A stretch of 64,000 bases of DNA, taken from contig CAMZGD010000005.1 in NCBI GenBank assembly GCA_947306365.1, positions 1 through 64,000 on the forward strand. The letters are read 5' to 3'. Within the stretch, counting starts at the first letter, position 1; each line of letters begins with the position of its first letter. A model generated the notes under the pieces. That model was given only the letters and a program-made list of their open reading frames with translations. It was not told where the DNA came from and searched no databases. This DNA is from an uncultured Bacteroidales bacterium (GTDB lineage: Bacteria > Bacteroidota > Bacteroidia > Bacteroidales > UBA932). Below, in pieces: positions 63,705-64,000 of the stretch. The position numbers and the translations under genes were made by a program.

Positions 63705-64000
63705 ATGGCAGAGAACAATTTGCTCGAAAAACTGGACGGACTCAAGGCGAAATACGAAAGTATCGGCGCCCAGCTCGGCGATCCCGAAGTGATTGCCGAC
63801 CTGAAGAAATACGTCCAGCTCAATAAGGATTACAAGGAACTGGAGCCCATCATCCTGGCCGGCGACCGCTACCGGAAGATGGTCGGCGACCTGGCCGACG
63901 CCAAGAACATCCTCCTCAACGAGAAGGACGAGGACCTGCGCGAGATGGCCAAGGAGGAAGCGACCGCCCTGGAAGAGGAACTCCCCCGGATGGAGGAAGA
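63705..64000 (+). CDS. prfA: Peptide chain release factor 1 (3' partial)
   Basis: Ends translation at UAA and UAG. Only the first 98 codons are in the window; the reading frame is open to the last base. The visible part is the helical N-terminal domain (NLLEKLDGLKAKYESIGAQL, then YKELEPIILAGDRYRKMVGD), which matches the RF1 family. The PxT and GGQ motifs lie beyond the edge. An RF2 origin is less likely because there is no programmed-frameshift UGA near the start. Confidence 0.9.
   Translation, partial: MAENNLLEKLDGLKAKYESIGAQLGDPEVIADLKKYVQLNKDYKELEPIILAGDRYRKMVGDLADAKNILLNEKDEDLREMAKEEATALEEELPRMEE

Overview
The window is chromosomal DNA from a GC-rich member of the Bacteroidota, most likely an uncultured gut- or rumen-type Bacteroidales. 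Three things point there: two SusC/SusD (RagA/RagB) pairs, a BamA-Skp-Skp locus, and at least 17 intergenic boxes fitting the Bacteroidota -7 promoter consensus TAnnTTTG in place of Pribnow boxes. Shine-Dalgarno sequences are mostly absent. Nearly all of the window is ordinary protein-coding sequence. I see no phage, integrase, transposase, CRISPR array or defence island, and no clear new multi-gene system. The unusual signals are in RNA genes, promoters and intergenic palindromes.

Layout. 1-4.6 kb: 3' part of rpoC with a gamma-carbonic anhydrase gene 7 bp behind. 4.7-5.5 kb: murI (-). 5.5-18.9 kb: two divergent SusCD operons around a 304-bp control region; the right-hand one continues into a lipoprotein, a C10 cysteine protease with its own promoter, and a BACON-repeat lipoprotein. 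19.2-28.7 kb (-): nadK-uppS-bamA-skp-skp-korA-korB-gdhA, joining outer-membrane assembly to 2-oxoglutarate/glutamate metabolism. It is divergent from pdxJ through a palindromic double promoter. 28.7-31.8 kb (+): pdxJ, a third skp-like gene and a LysM/periplasmic-binding fusion. 31.8-36.3 kb (-): trxB-bamD-omega-recN-nagB. 36.3-40.2 kb: a nucleoside-recognition membrane protein, a GDPD lipoprotein and priA. 40.2-40.5 kb: a structured leader, tRNA-Phe and a perfect hairpin. 40.5-44.6 kb (-): exported aldose epimerase, Fe-S aldo/keto reductase, lipoprotein nitroreductase and a DUF389 protein. 44.7-47.3 kb (+): GH2 glycosidase and DUF3298 lipoprotein. 47.2-51.1 kb (-): mnmA, a serine hydrolase and a flavoprotein. 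51.1 kb: SRP RNA. 51.2-53.8 kb: cdd (-), then a glucosaminidase and mltG (+). 53.8-58 kb (-): rpsA-rnz-S41 protease. 58.1-63.6 kb (-): a FlaA1/CapD-type dehydratase, a lytic transglycosylase and an S9 peptidase. 63.7 kb to the end: the start of prfA.

The genes are mainly housekeeping and cell-envelope functions: protein export and outer-membrane insertion (BamA, BamD, Skp), peptidoglycan remodelling (murI, uppS, glucosaminidase, MltG, lytic transglycosylase), nutrient uptake (SusCD) and translation (rpsA, prfA, mnmA, tRNA, SRP RNA). Genes are tightly packed: four convergent pairs overlap at their 3' ends and several same-strand pairs share start/stop bases.
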